From Chitinophagales bacterium (GTDB lineage: Bacteria > Bacteroidota > Bacteroidia > Chitinophagales > Saprospiraceae), in contig JAKSDI010000100.1 of NCBI GenBank assembly GCA_022360175.1, positions 153,037-217,036 of the forward strand: 64,000 nucleotides of DNA. The letters are read 5' to 3'. The notes beneath the pieces were generated by a model that saw only the letters and a program-made list of their open reading frames with translations, was not told where the DNA came from and did not search any database. A program made the position numbers and the translations under genes. Shown here piece by piece: positions 16,363 through 25,075 of this stretch. Each line of letters begins with the position of its first letter. The stretch's first letter is position 1.

Positions 16363-16391
16363 CATATCCCGTTGCCAGGCAACGGGATATG
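16363..16391 (+). terminator. Strong hairpin between two transfer-block genes
   Basis: CATATCCCGTTGCC and GGCAACGGGATATG (14 bases each, perfect) are separated by one A. It lies between the stop at 16334 and the next ATG at 16408. The short loop makes a near-complete palindrome, so it could equally be a protein-binding site. Confidence 0.55.
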
Positions 16392-16407
16392 AAAAACATC
16401 AACATCA

Positions 16408-16791
16408 ATGGGATGGACTCGATTAATCCGCCAGGTGGCAAAGAATTTTCAGGAACGAACTAAAAAAGCAACATCTCGCCATACCGCCAAAGCACAAGGC
16501 AAGAGCAAATCGGAAGAGACGCTTCATTCGCAACCGCGAGACAAGACCAATGCGACGGATGGAATGTCTAAGCAAGCAAAGGAAAAAGCGTTGCGGGAAG
16601 GGCAAAATCTGAAAAAGGAGGGCCTGACAACGAAGGAACGATACCAGGCGCCGGATAATACACAGACAGGTGATAATGTGACTTACCGTTCCCGCGAGAT
16701 TGCCAGGGAAAAGCCGGTTTATGATCCGGAAATTCAGCCTTCTCCTACCCCGGCAGTGAGCAAGGGAAAAACGGCGGGCAGAGAGCTGTAA
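16408..16791 (+). CDS. Small hydrophilic basic protein of the transfer block, unknown function
   Basis: A 127-aa, Lys/Arg/Thr-rich protein with no hydrophobic segment, probably disordered: FQERTKKATSRHTAKAQGKS near the start and ERYQAPDNTQTGD and SREIAREKPVYDPEIQPSPTP later. It sits between the membrane gene and the relaxase, the position where small DNA-binding relaxosome helpers often lie, but no ribbon-helix-helix or HTH is visible, so a helper role is only a guess. Confidence 0.55.
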   Translation: MGWTRLIRQVAKNFQERTKKATSRHTAKAQGKSKSEETLHSQPRDKTNATDGMSKQAKEKALREGQNLKKEGLTTKERYQAPDNTQTGDNVTYRSREIAREKPVYDPEIQPSPTPAVSKGKTAGREL

Positions 16792-16943
16792 TCAATTGAT
16801 TTTAATAGCAATTTATGCTATAGTCACTTTAGATGGGGACCATTTGAATATTGGCTGGAAACGGGTTTTATACATACCGGTTTTTTTGCTGTGAAGTGAG
16901 CGGTATCCAGGAATAGTGCGAGCAGAATGAAGAAAGGAATAAT

Positions 16944-17330
16944 ATGCTGGATGTGATTGTTGATGCAGAGATTGCGGATGTGAGAGAGCGGGCAGTGAAT
17001 GGGAATCTGGATTCGATCACCTATTTGGCGACCTGCATTCAAAAAGGGTTCTATACGCCTAAAAATACAGACCGGGCACTGGCGCTTTTTAACTATGTGA
17101 TTGCCCGCAAGGAGGAGATTGTCCATAAGGAAACATACTGGAATGCCCTGTGTCAGAAAACATATATTCATGGAGAAAGGGGGGAAAATGAGGTGATTGA
17201 CCAGCTGGCGCTGGAGCTGATTCGTGACATTGTGAAATATGATCCTTGTGAATGGGATTATGGCCGGTTGAGAAGTTCGGTGCGGTGGCTGGAGGATCGC
17301 TTCAGGCAGGAAAATGATGGGGCAGGTTAG
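16944..17330 (+). CDS. Sel1/TPR-like small protein
   Basis: A 128-aa helical protein. The segment VNGNLDSITYLATCIQKGFYTPKNTDRALALFNYVIAR in broken form resembles a Sel1-type helical repeat (size-and-position pattern A-x-x-x-L-G-x-x-Y-x-x-G). No signal peptide or enzyme motif. A GAAAGGAATAAT stretch just before the ATG may be a ribosome binding site. It precedes the relaxase gene by 237 bases in the same direction. Function unknown; a protein-contact role would fit the repeat type. Confidence 0.6.
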   Translation: MLDVIVDAEIADVRERAVNGNLDSITYLATCIQKGFYTPKNTDRALALFNYVIARKEEIVHKETYWNALCQKTYIHGERGENEVIDQLALELIRDIVKYDPCEWDYGRLRSSVRWLEDRFRQENDGAG

Positions 17331-17567
17331 CGAGCTTTTTATAACGAAATCTTAGGGGTGAGCGGGTGATGTAAGGGATTGGTCTTGAATATTATTGCCC
17401 CTTTTTTCTTCTGGATAGGCCCTGCGAGACAGGCAAGATGGGGCTCTGTTTTTCTCTTTTCTAAATCGGTTTTTTCTCTTTTTGCATGGGCTGTTTTTCT
17501 TTTAAGCATTGCTTAGACGAGATGCCTGTAGGAATTAAAAAAGAGGGGGCTTTGAAGCTTATATAAT

Positions 17568-20267
17568 ATGCTACGGATAACGCAAAGCAAGAATGCGGCG
17601 GGGGCTGCGAAATATTTTGATGAAGGGTTGCAGCGGGCCGATTACTTTGCCAAAGAGGAGCAGACCGTTGGCGCGTGGGGCGGGAAGGCGGCGGCGAGGC
17701 TGGGGCTTTCCGGCAAGGTACAAAAGGAGGATTTTGTCGCCCTTTGCCATAATAAGGCACCGGATGGGGGGCGATTAAATCCTCGCCATAGTGTGGACCG
17801 GAAAGTGGGGTATGATTTTACATTTTCCGTTCCCAAGTCGGTGAGTGTGGTTTATGCGGTGACCGGGGATGCGCGCATTTTGCAGGCGTTTGAACAATCG
17901 GTCGAACGCACCATGAAAGAGATTGAAAGGCGGATATGCACGCAGACGGGGCAGGGAAAGGACAAGCATTATCAACCAACGGGTGAAATGATGTGGGCTT
18001 CCTTTACCCACCGGACCAGCCGGCCCGTTGACGGGGTGCCGGATCCGCATTTGCACCGCCATTGTTTTGCAATAAATTCAACCTGGAATGAAAAGGCACA
18101 GCGATTTCAGGCGGGGGAGTTTGGACCGATCAAGCAGCAGGCACCCTATTATGAAGCGGCCTTTGAATCCCGCATGGCGGCGGCGATGGTGCAGCTTGGA
18201 TATTCCGTGCAGCGGCGAGGCCTTAGTTGGGAAGTGGCGAATATTGCGGATCAGACCTTGCAGAAATTTTCCCGTCGGACGGTGGCGATTGAAGCACGTG
18301 CCCGGCGGGAGCAACAGGAACATGGCGTGATTTCTGCCCGGCAGAAAGATCAGCTTGGAGCCTTAACCCGCGCCCAAAAACAGGCGGGACAGCCCTGGAG
18401 TCGTTTATGTGATCGCTGGCGTCGTTGGTTAACGGATGAGGAGCGCGAAGCACTGGCACAATCATCTGCCAGTGACAAAGCGGCTGAAAAGAAGAAGGGT
18501 GTGAGCGCAGAAGAGGCGGTGGCGCGCGCCGGCCGGCATTTATTTGAAAGAAAAACGGTGGTAAAGGAGTATCAGCTCAAGGCGGAAGCATTGCGGCGAG
18601 GTTATGGGGAGATTCTGCCGCGCGAGCTGGAGCCTGCGCTGCAACAGGGCGAATATTACCGGCGAGAGATCAAAAATCAATGTTACATTACGACCCGCGA
18701 AGCTGTGGCGGAGGAATATCGCCTGTTGCGGTATGTGCGCGAAGGGATGGGCAAACAGGAACCTTTAAACCCGCAATATCAGCCGCAGGCAATTTATTTA
18801 AATGCGGGGCAGAAAGCGGCGATAGAACATGCGCTGACAGACCGGAATCAGGTAACCATTATTGCTGGCGGTGCCGGCACCGGGAAAACCACCCTGATGA
18901 AGGAAGTCCGTGACGGGATAGAGGCAGGGGGGAAAAAACTAATGGGATTTGCCCCGTCGGCCGCTGCGTCCAGAGGGGTGCTTCGCTCAGAAGGGTTTAG
19001 CGGGGCGGATACACTTGCTCAGCTATTACATAACCCCAAAATGCAGGAGCAATGTAAGGGGAATGTGATTTGGGTTGATGAGGCAGGATTAGTGGGAAAT
19101 AAGGATATGAATGCCCTTTTTGACATTGCCCGGCAACAAAATGCCCGGCTGTTACTGACCGGAGATATTCGCCAGCATAGTGCGGTGGCTGCCGGTGATG
19201 CGTTGCGTATTCTGGAACAGGAAGCGGGGATCCCCGTAGCACGGGTGCATAAAATTCAGCGCCAGAAAAACAGCCAGCTTTATAAACAGGCGGTACGGCT
19301 GGCGGCGCAGGGCAAAGGCGATGCCGCCCTGTTTCAACTGGACCGAATGGGAGCAGTGATTGAGGAGGCGGATGGGAAAAAGCGGCGGGACCGGCTAGTG
19401 GAGGATTATGTGCAGCACCGGTCAAAAGGGAAAAGGCTGTTGATTATTGCCCCTACCCATAAAGAGGGGCGAGAGGTGACCGATTGCCTGCGCCAGCGGC
19501 TGAAGCAGGAAGAACAGCTTGGCAAGGCGGGGCAGGCCTATGATGTCTTAAAGAACCTGAATTGGACCGGGGAGCATAAAAGCGATGCGTTTCATTATCA
19601 ACAAACAGGGCTGGTATTGGAATTTCACCAGAATGCGCAAGGGCACCGTAAGGGAGAGCGTTGGCAAGTGGTGGAAGGGACGGTTCAAAATGGTACCATA
19701 ATGGCCGTGTCGGAAACGGGCCAACCGGAGCGCATTAACCTGCAACAGTCAGAGCGTTTTACGATCTACCGACAGGAAAAACTCGAACTGGCCCAAGGGG
19801 ATGTGATTCGAGTGACGAAGGGAGGCAGGACCAATGAGGGAACCCGAATCAATAATGGGGACATTTTCACTATTCATGGCTTTACCGAAGAGGGGCATTT
19901 GCGTTTGCATACAGGGAAAACGCTGGCAAAATCCTTTGGGCATGTCACTTATGGCTATGTGACCACATCGCACAGTTCACAGGGTAAGACGGTGGACCAT
20001 ATTCTGATTGCGCAGTCAGGTGATTCATTCCCGGCATCGAACCAGCAACAATTTTATGTTTCTATTTCCCGGGGGCGTGAAGCCTGCCGGATTTATACCG
20101 ATGATAAAAAGGCATTGGAACAGGCGGTGAAACAAAATGGGCAGCGAATGACTGCCAGGGAGGTTTCAGAAATTGACCGCCAGCGGCAACAATCTATGAT
20201 GCCGCCGGCAGGGCAAGGGCTGACTAAAGAAAAAGAACAACATCATGGACCAAACCTATCATTATAG
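17568..20267 (+). CDS. MobF-family conjugative relaxase-helicase (TrwC/TraI type)
   Basis: An 899-aa protein. Residues about 1-290 are the TrwC relaxase domain: LRITQSKNAAGAAKYF start, a tyrosine at about residue 26 (RADYFAKEE) in the place of the catalytic Tyr, VGYDFTFSVPKSVSV, and the three-His motif PHLHRHCFAIN near 160-170. From about 400 on it is a RecD-like helicase: Walker A AGGAGTGKTTL near 432, DEAG Walker B, and late motifs TTSHSSQGKTVDHI and FYVSISRGRE. It nicks oriT, stays on the 5' end and unwinds the strand. It is shorter than F TraI, about TrwC size. It is followed with a 23-base overlap by the gene at 20245. Confidence 0.95.
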   Translation: MLRITQSKNAAGAAKYFDEGLQRADYFAKEEQTVGAWGGKAAARLGLSGKVQKEDFVALCHNKAPDGGRLNPRHSVDRKVGYDFTFSVPKSVSVVYAVTGDARILQAFEQSVERTMKEIERRICTQTGQGKDKHYQPTGEMMWASFTHRTSRPVDGVPDPHLHRHCFAINSTWNEKAQRFQAGEFGPIKQQAPYYEAAFESRMAAAMVQLGYSVQRRGLSWEVANIADQTLQKFSRRTVAIEARARREQQEHGVISARQKDQLGALTRAQKQAGQPWSRLCDRWRRWLTDEEREALAQSSASDKAAEKKKGVSAEEAVARAGRHLFERKTVVKEYQLKAEALRRGYGEILPRELEPALQQGEYYRREIKNQCYITTREAVAEEYRLLRYVREGMGKQEPLNPQYQPQAIYLNAGQKAAIEHALTDRNQVTIIAGGAGTGKTTLMKEVRDGIEAGGKKLMGFAPSAAASRGVLRSEGFSGADTLAQLLHNPKMQEQCKGNVIWVDEAGLVGNKDMNALFDIARQQNARLLLTGDIRQHSAVAAGDALRILEQEAGIPVARVHKIQRQKNSQLYKQAVRLAAQGKGDAALFQLDRMGAVIEEADGKKRRDRLVEDYVQHRSKGKRLLIIAPTHKEGREVTDCLRQRLKQEEQLGKAGQAYDVLKNLNWTGEHKSDAFHYQQTGLVLEFHQNAQGHRKGERWQVVEGTVQNGTIMAVSETGQPERINLQQSERFTIYRQEKLELAQGDVIRVTKGGRTNEGTRINNGDIFTIHGFTEEGHLRLHTGKTLAKSFGHVTYGYVTTSHSSQGKTVDHILIAQSGDSFPASNQQQFYVSISRGREACRIYTDDKKALEQAVKQNGQRMTAREVSEIDRQRQQSMMPPAGQGLTKEKEQHHGPNLSL

Positions 20268-20646
20268 ACCGGAGAAAAAATGGCAGGAGCATGCCGCACC
20301 AGAGCCGGAATCAAAGGCGTTATTTTATACGGAAATTCGCCAGCATGGAGCGGTGGCGCATTCCATACGTTTTGTGCTGAAGACCCAGTGCCAGCATTGC
20401 CTGCCAGTGCATGAAATACTGGAGATTTATTTTGATCCAACGGAAGGAATTCGCCTGTTTTTTCGTTCGGCCACGGTGATGATAAAGGGGCGTCATCTGG
20501 AGATACTTTACCGCTTGCTTTCAGAGCGGCGCATTATTGAGATTCGGGAGTTCAGTGAGGAAAGCAGTGTGTTTTTTGAGAAGGAAATATTGTTTATCAG
20601 CGCGATTCATTATGAATCGGAGCATTTATTGAAAGCGGGACTGTAA
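20245..20646 (+). CDS. Small protein downstream of the relaxase, unknown function
   Basis: A 133-aa protein whose start overlaps the relaxase end by 23 bases, so it is likely translated together with it. It has a CQHCLP pair of cysteines at about residues 49-52, and alternating strands (HSIRFVLKTQ, ILEIYFDPTEGIRLFFRSATVMIKG) and a helix (LEILYRLLSERRIIEIREF). No family recognised. The tight link to the relaxase suggests an accessory role in transfer. Confidence 0.65.
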   Translation: MDQTYHYRPEKKWQEHAAPEPESKALFYTEIRQHGAVAHSIRFVLKTQCQHCLPVHEILEIYFDPTEGIRLFFRSATVMIKGRHLEILYRLLSERRIIEIREFSEESSVFFEKEILFISAIHYESEHLLKAGL

Positions 20647-20699
20647 TAAAGAGCAATCCATAAAAGGCGGTGCATCCGGTGAATGGCGGTGGGAAATAA

Positions 20700-20724
20700 G
20701 GGGGGAGCTTGAGCCCCCCCTTTT
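20700..20724 (+). terminator. Rho-independent terminator of the transfer block
   Basis: A GGGGGG(A)GC / GCCCCCC stem with a TTGA loop is followed by TTTT. It lies 54 bases after the gene ending at 20646 and before the convergent ssb gene. Confidence 0.7.
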
Positions 20725-20757
20725 CCTTGTCAGGATTCGTTATTCTTCCTGACAAGG
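20725..20757 (-). terminator. Dyad across the ssb stop codon
   Basis: Arms 20725-20735 and 20747-20757 (CCTTGTCAGGA / TCCTGACAAGG) are perfect over 11 bases and include the last codons of ssb. It may serve as the end of the ssb message; on the minus strand no T-run follows. Confidence 0.45.
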
Positions 20758-21098
20758 GGTGCCTGTTCTACTTTATAAGCGATGATAGAGGCCTCTTTCT
20801 TGGTAATGACGTCTCCTTCACCATTGACAACATCATAGGGACGATAAGATAAACTGCCTTCTATTTTGATACGTGTTCCTTTCTTAAGGTTTTTAAGCAT
20901 TGCAATAACGGTAGGGCTGAAGGCTACCACATTATGCCAGATCGTTTCTTTATCGACCCATTCACCGGCATCATTCTGATAGCTGTCTGTTGTGGCGATG
21001 GACAGGGCGGTAAATTCTTTTCCGTCTTTTTGACTGGTTAAAAGATGGGCGTCTGATCCCATATTTCCGATAAGTGTTACCATGTTCGTAAGAGCCAT
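20730..21098 (-). CDS. ssb: Single-stranded DNA-binding protein
   Basis: A 122-aa OB-fold protein: NMVTLIGNMGSDAHLLTS at the start, FTALSIATTDSYQ, the WHNVVAF motif near 55-61 and LKKGTRIKIEGSLSYRPYD near 72-90. This covers the whole DNA-binding core. It ends VRKNNES and lacks both the Gly/Pro-rich linker and the acidic DDxIPF tip that chromosomal SSB uses to recruit other replication proteins. Likely to protect the transferred strand in the recipient. A GGAGGAAAA stretch before the ATG is a strong ribosome binding site. The gene faces the relaxase cluster. Confidence 0.92.
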   Translation of the reverse strand: MALTNMVTLIGNMGSDAHLLTSQKDGKEFTALSIATTDSYQNDAGEWVDKETIWHNVVAFSPTVIAMLKNLKKGTRIKIEGSLSYRPYDVVNGEGDVITKKEASIIAYKVEQAPLVRKNNES

Positions 21099-21554
21099 GT
21101 TGTTTTCCTCCTGATTGGGTTAATTTCTGACATTCGACCGCCTTACGTGATTCGCATTGTCACAAGAAGGAATTAGCAGTTTTTTGCCCTTTAGGGACAA
21201 AAAATGCAATTCTTTACCCCGCCAGGGGCTTCGCCATTGACCATGCGAAGAAGGAAGGCAGAATGCAAGAAGAAATTTTCCAACAGGAGAAAACGGATTG
21301 CCCGCTCTGGAAGGCAGGGTGACACGGAGTTGAAGCAGTGGGATAGCTTATATTGGAGATACAGCAGGAAAACGGTGAAGAAAGGGCTATTGTGCTTTAT
21401 TTTTCGCCATTTCAGCGAAAGTAGGGATGTGAATGGTAGGGAGATTTTTGGGAGAATCGGCTGATAGGGGCTTTTGGGTGTCCTACCACAATGCTCTGAA
21501 CTTTAAAGAGGCGGAGTGGATAGGCGGTAAAAGAATAGAAATAATGGTCAATGA
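21099..21554. other. 456-base spacer before ssb
   Basis: No gene is supported. A hairpin at 21176-21207 (GCA..TTTTTTGCCCT / AGGG-CAAAAAA..TGC) has T-runs on both strands and could end transcription from either side, including from the M48 gene upstream on the minus strand. A basic 86-codon frame on the plus strand overlaps it and looks like chance. Confidence 0.45.
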
Positions 21555-22385
21555 TCACCAGAAACGGCTGATTCGAGAATGATCCAGTTTGCCATCATCA
21601 ATTTGCTGTTGAACATGTTCCAGGTAGCTTATTCGTTCTCTCTTTGAAAGATGGGGAGCGGATTCCGTTCTCTCTTCTTTTACAAGGGGAATATCAGATT
21701 TTAATTCTATTTCTGATCTTTTTCTTTCAACATATTTTGCATGACTTTCCAATTCTCTTTTTGCTGCATCTAAATTCCCTGATAATAGAAGCCCTCCTCG
21801 GTCAGCGTCCTGTTCTAGCATACGATCTACTATTCTTTGAGGGTACCCCAAAAGACTATTTGATAGATTGGCAATCATTTCAAATAGGGCAATGGTTTTG
21901 AATAGCCCCCAGATGCTTTTTCCGTCCAGAAAGCCATTTTTGCCAGCGATACCAACTGCTGCCAGAGCTGTTAAGACAGAAGTGGATGACCGGAAAATTT
22001 CATTAATATTTAGAGTGCGACGTTGTAAATGGTGAGTGATTTCATGACTTAGCAAGAACCCCAGTTCATCTTCCTTTAAATCTTTCAGAGCGGCAGTCGT
22101 CACGGCAATAATACCCGTGTAAAAACGAGTAGCATTCATTATTTCACTCTCAACTACTGCAAGTTTAGGGCATTTGTTGATTCCTGCTTTATTGCATAAA
22201 TTAGTGAATTGTGCATATAGTGCAGGATATCCTTCAGAGGCAAGTATATAGCGAGAAGAGTATCTTGTGCTAATCAATTGTGCTTCGACAGAAGTAATTT
22301 TAGCATCATTATTTGCGATTAATGAATAGCAAAAATCAGAGACACTTCTATAGAGATATCGTAACATGAATAAGTTGTAGCACAT
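21555..22385 (-). CDS. M48-family zinc metallopeptidase
   Basis: A 276-aa protein. The zinc site is HEITHH (HExxH) at about residues 114-119, in LGFLLSHEITHHLQRR, with the third ligand in MLEQDADRGG near 190. ATRFYTGIIAVTTAAL matches the strand and helix that come before the site in M48 enzymes. A hydrophobic patch (VLTALAAVGIAG) lies between the two ligand motifs, as in HtpX/Oma1-type members, but there is no clear signal peptide. The C-terminal 60 residues are charged. Start at 22385 or, six codons later, at 22367 (MLRYLYR). Role on the element unknown; such peptidases occur in conjugative elements and could act in surface remodelling. Confidence 0.82.
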   Translation of the reverse strand: MCYNLFMLRYLYRSVSDFCYSLIANNDAKITSVEAQLISTRYSSRYILASEGYPALYAQFTNLCNKAGINKCPKLAVVESEIMNATRFYTGIIAVTTAALKDLKEDELGFLLSHEITHHLQRRTLNINEIFRSSTSVLTALAAVGIAGKNGFLDGKSIWGLFKTIALFEMIANLSNSLLGYPQRIVDRMLEQDADRGGLLLSGNLDAAKRELESHAKYVERKRSEIELKSDIPLVKEERTESAPHLSKRERISYLEHVQQQIDDGKLDHSRISRFW

Positions 22386-22456
22386 TGATGTTACGATATG
22401 ATGACAAGAAAGAGCGCCTTAAACGCTCTTTCGGATGCATGATTGAGAACTATGGA

Positions 22457-22633
22457 TTATCTATGATTCCCGTGAACATCTGTATCCGTTCGTTTCCCGT
22501 GGATATCTCTGTTTTTATGATTTCCATGGATATCCTTATCCTGGTTACGATTACGGATATCCGTAAGATGTTTTGTTCTTCCTCCCATACGTCCGATTGA
22601 CTTTGAAACTGATTTGATTTTGATTTTCAACAT
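22457..22633 (-). CDS. Very small basic peptide with DIHGN repeats (tentative)
   Basis: A 58-aa frame starting at the ATG ending at 22633. The first 20 residues are basic (LKIKIKSVSKSIGRMGGR), and the rest repeats a D-I/V-H-G-N/K pattern three times with R/K-rich spacing (QDKDIHGNHKNRDIHGKRTDTDVHGNHR in broken form). The DNA shows the matching direct repeats (GGATATC / GAACATC steps). No family recognised. The repeat could make a metal- or nucleic-acid-binding tail, or the frame may be open by chance in a short DNA repeat. Confidence 0.35.
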   Translation of the reverse strand: MLKIKIKSVSKSIGRMGGRTKHLTDIRNRNQDKDIHGNHKNRDIHGKRTDTDVHGNHR

Positions 22634-22731
22634 GATAAAAGTTTTAGGTTTGGAATAATAACAAAGCTGAAACGGCAATGAGGGAAAGATTATTTTGAAG
22701 AAATGATTTTTTTTAAAATAAACGGAAGTTG

Positions 22732-23013
22732 TTAAAACAAAGAAAGCTGCTTTTGATCTCGCCAGTAAGCCTGCCATTGTGGGGATTGCGCCATTTCATC
22801 CAATAGTCCTGTTGCAAAGGCGACGGGACCTCCTCTTTTTATTACCGATTCTTTGGAAAGGTATAGACTGCGATAACCTGTTTCAGAGTAGGGGAGTTTT
22901 TGGTTTGCTTTCAGTTGCAGATGACTGCACAGGCCGAGCCAATCTGCTTCATAGGTGATTGTGACAGGAATCTCCTGCCACATCATTTGGTAGATTTCTA
23001 AATTATTCGCCAT
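22732..23013 (-). CDS. Small protein translated with the DUF6876 gene
   Basis: The likely start is the ATG at 23013, one base after the stop of the gene upstream (TAA-C-ATG), so it is probably made by translational coupling; this gives 93 aa. An in-frame ATG further upstream exists but would overlap the neighbour. The sequence has IPVTITYEADWLGLCSHL, a Tyr/Leu/Ser stretch and a C-terminal PQWQAYWRDQKQLSLF. No known family recognised. It is a plasmid-type accessory gene whose partner is the gene at 23015. Confidence 0.65.
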   Translation of the reverse strand: MANNLEIYQMMWQEIPVTITYEADWLGLCSHLQLKANQKLPYSETGYRSLYLSKESVIKRGGPVAFATGLLDEMAQSPQWQAYWRDQKQLSLF

Positions 23014-23014
23014 G

Positions 23015-23380
23015 TTAATATTCACGGGGTAAGAGAATGGTTTGATTGACCAGCCAGAGAGAAAACTCTTTGAGAGGAAAGTCTGTATAGTCAAGCCTGA
23101 AGGAAGTTAGTTTTTGTTTATTCCCATCTTCTACCGTAATATGAGCACTTTGATTTTCATACACGGTGATTCGCCAAAGCTGAAAAGGCTGATCTTTTAG
23201 TATTTTCAATGTTTGATTGAAGATGATATGATCCAGTAACCAATAACATTCAGCATGTCTGGCGAGATAGCGTACTCCTTCGGTATAGTGATATTGCTTC
23301 CATATATGCTGATAAATGGTTTCGCTTCCTGTAAATTGATCCAATTCAGCCTTTAATGCTCTGATTTCCTGATTATCCAT
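23015..23380 (-). CDS. DUF6876-family protein
   Basis: The start is set at the ATG at 23380, where AAGGAG lies 7 bases upstream; a longer frame from 23458 has no such site. The product is 121 aa with LKAELDQFTGSETIYQHIW, then YTEGVRYLARHAECYWLLDHI and a final FSLWLVNQTILLPREY. This is the DUF6876 pattern found on plasmids and integrative elements; the function is not known. Its stop is one base before the ATG of the next gene. Confidence 0.75.
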   Translation of the reverse strand: MDNQEIRALKAELDQFTGSETIYQHIWKQYHYTEGVRYLARHAECYWLLDHIIFNQTLKILKDQPFQLWRITVYENQSAHITVEDGNKQKLTSFRLDYTDFPLKEFSLWLVNQTILLPREY

Positions 23381-23562
23381 GATTTTCTCCTTCATAGTGA
23401 TTCGGGTTGGAAAGCTGCTGCTTTCAACCCTTGCCACGTGGCGAACGGGGGTGTGCAAACGGAAATCAGAATCTTTTACATGGTGCGGGCGGGCCCGCTT
23501 TGCGGGACAACACGGTGCTGAAAGATTGTGATTGTAGTGCGCGGAGGGCGCAGCCCTAAGTT

Positions 23563-23862
23563 TTAAGAGGTATTGGACTGGAAGACTTCTATAATGGTTT
23601 TGATAGATACATAGAAAAGGACCAGCCCTGCGACTGCGATCTGAACACTTAAATTTTGAATTTGCGCCTGTAAATCGGGCTTAAAGACAAAGGTTAATAA
23701 GAGACAGGCGGTGGGAATCATTGATGCGGAAAGGGCCGCTTTAATGAGATTGGGAAGGTCAATTTTTTGCCCTTGATAATATTTGTAGATAATAATGCTA
23801 ACAAAGACAAGAACCGCTAAGATGACGGATATTTGATTGATCATGCCGAAAAATTGAATCAA
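23563..23862 (-). CDS. Small membrane protein with three helices
   Basis: A 99-aa protein with hydrophobic segments at about residues 7-26 (INQISVILAVLVFVSIIIY), 40-62 (LIKAALSASMIPTACLLLTFVF) and 73-90 (VQIAVAGLVLFYVSIKTII), joined by short polar loops. It has no signal peptidase site. No family recognised. It lies alone between the DUF6876 pair and the primase, all on the minus strand. Confidence 0.6.
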   Translation of the reverse strand: MIQFFGMINQISVILAVLVFVSIIIYKYYQGQKIDLPNLIKAALSASMIPTACLLLTFVFKPDLQAQIQNLSVQIAVAGLVLFYVSIKTIIEVFQSNTS

Positions 23863-24157
23863 TTAAATAGAACTCTATTATTCTATTTTTTTTTCGGCGC
23901 GGGTGCCTTAAATATATTAATTCATTTTCTAAGTGCAAAATAAAACGAGGAGAAGTTTTCCATAGTGATGAAAAAGCTTAGAATTAACAATGCATAAATA
24001 TTTCACTATCAATTAAGATGGGTGTTTTTTTATGTCATAATATTCTACACAATAGGTTCCTTTTATAGAGTGATTGTAGATGCTGTCGCATTATACTTTG
24101 ATTATGTTTTTTACATTTTTAATTAGCTTTTTCAGGTTTGATGATAATTCAATCTTT

Positions 24158-25075
24158 TTACATCTTCGCCCGCAGTGCATCATTTAAATCTGTATGCGGG
24201 GCAAATTGCTGACTTTGGGGAATGACTATTTTGCCAAAACCTTGCTGGAATTGTTGGGTGCCTTCCTTGCCTGCCCGGTTATTGTCAAAAAAGGTATGAA
24301 TTTCATGGTAGTTTTTTTGGCGGATTATTGCTGCTGCACGATGGGAGGAGGAAAGAGAATGCAGGATAATGGCATCCCCAGCGAGGATGGGATGATGTTG
24401 CAGGGCGAGCAGAGAAAGAAAGTCAAGCATGCCTTCAAAAAGAAAAACGCGGTTTATCGGGCAGGCTTTTGGGGAGGGAATGAGGGTGATATCTCTGCCG
24501 CCCAGTGCGGATTTGAAAGCGTGTTTGTCAGACGCAGCCCGGACTTCAAAGCCACCGCTCTTATTTTTCATGCCAAAAGCGAAATATTGCCGATTGGTTT
24601 GGCGGTTTTCATAGGTGATTTGATAAAGATATTGCTGGATCAATGATATGGGGATCTGGCGCTGGCGGGTGAGATAGGTTAGAATCACCGGGTGGGTGAG
24701 AGGTTGCTGTGCCGATAGCAAGGCTAATGCCGGTGCATGGGCGGGCTGCGCCCGCTGCTGACTAAAAGAAAAAGAAGGGGTAGGCCCCTGCCCTATCATT
24801 GTTTGTAACCATGCCAGCGCATCTTTTACTTGAGAGGGTTGCCCGTGGCTACGCAGATAATGAATGGCAAAATCGAGACTATTGCCCCCCTGCCCTGCCC
24901 CGAAGTCGAACCAGGCATTTTTGAGCTGGTTGACATTGAAGGAGGGTTCTTTTTCCTCCCTAAAAGGGGAGAGATATTTATATTCCTGCCCGCCGCGTTC
25001 CTGAAGCTGTGGGGTATAGCCAAGCCGCTCCATGATCGTGGTAAGGCGGATTTGTTTGGCTTGTTGTGCGTTCAT
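24158..25075 (-). CDS. Toprim-domain DNA primase (CHC2-like N terminus, plasmid type)
   Basis: A 305-aa protein. The first 90 residues follow the CHC2 primase layout (YKYLSPFREEKEPSFNV, NAWFDFGAGQGGNSLDFAIHYL), but the zinc-binding cysteines and histidine are absent. The C-terminal half (about 195-305) is a Toprim domain: RVFLFEGMLDFLSLLAL with the catalytic Glu, then DAIILHSLSS and a HTFFDNNRAGKEG strand (DxN in place of DxD). Such proteins are common in Bacteroidota mobile elements and may prime the transferred strand. Its upstream region has the CTATTTAG/CTAAATAG pair. Activity without the zinc site is uncertain. Confidence 0.82.
   Translation of the reverse strand: MNAQQAKQIRLTTIMERLGYTPQLQERGGQEYKYLSPFREEKEPSFNVNQLKNAWFDFGAGQGGNSLDFAIHYLRSHGQPSQVKDALAWLQTMIGQGPTPSFSFSQQRAQPAHAPALALLSAQQPLTHPVILTYLTRQRQIPISLIQQYLYQITYENRQTNRQYFAFGMKNKSGGFEVRAASDKHAFKSALGGRDITLIPSPKACPINRVFLFEGMLDFLSLLALQHHPILAGDAIILHSLSSSHRAAAIIRQKNYHEIHTFFDNNRAGKEGTQQFQQGFGKIVIPQSQQFAPHTDLNDALRAKM

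Noticed and set aside
17331..17567. oriT directly before the relaxase gene
   Set aside because: I looked for a dyad plus nic-like core in this gap and saw only T-rich runs; the dyad-rich gap before the coupling ATPase is a better candidate.
21204..21464. 86-codon basic plus-strand frame upstream of ssb
   Set aside because: Arg/Lys-rich, starts inside a terminator-like hairpin, no conserved pattern.
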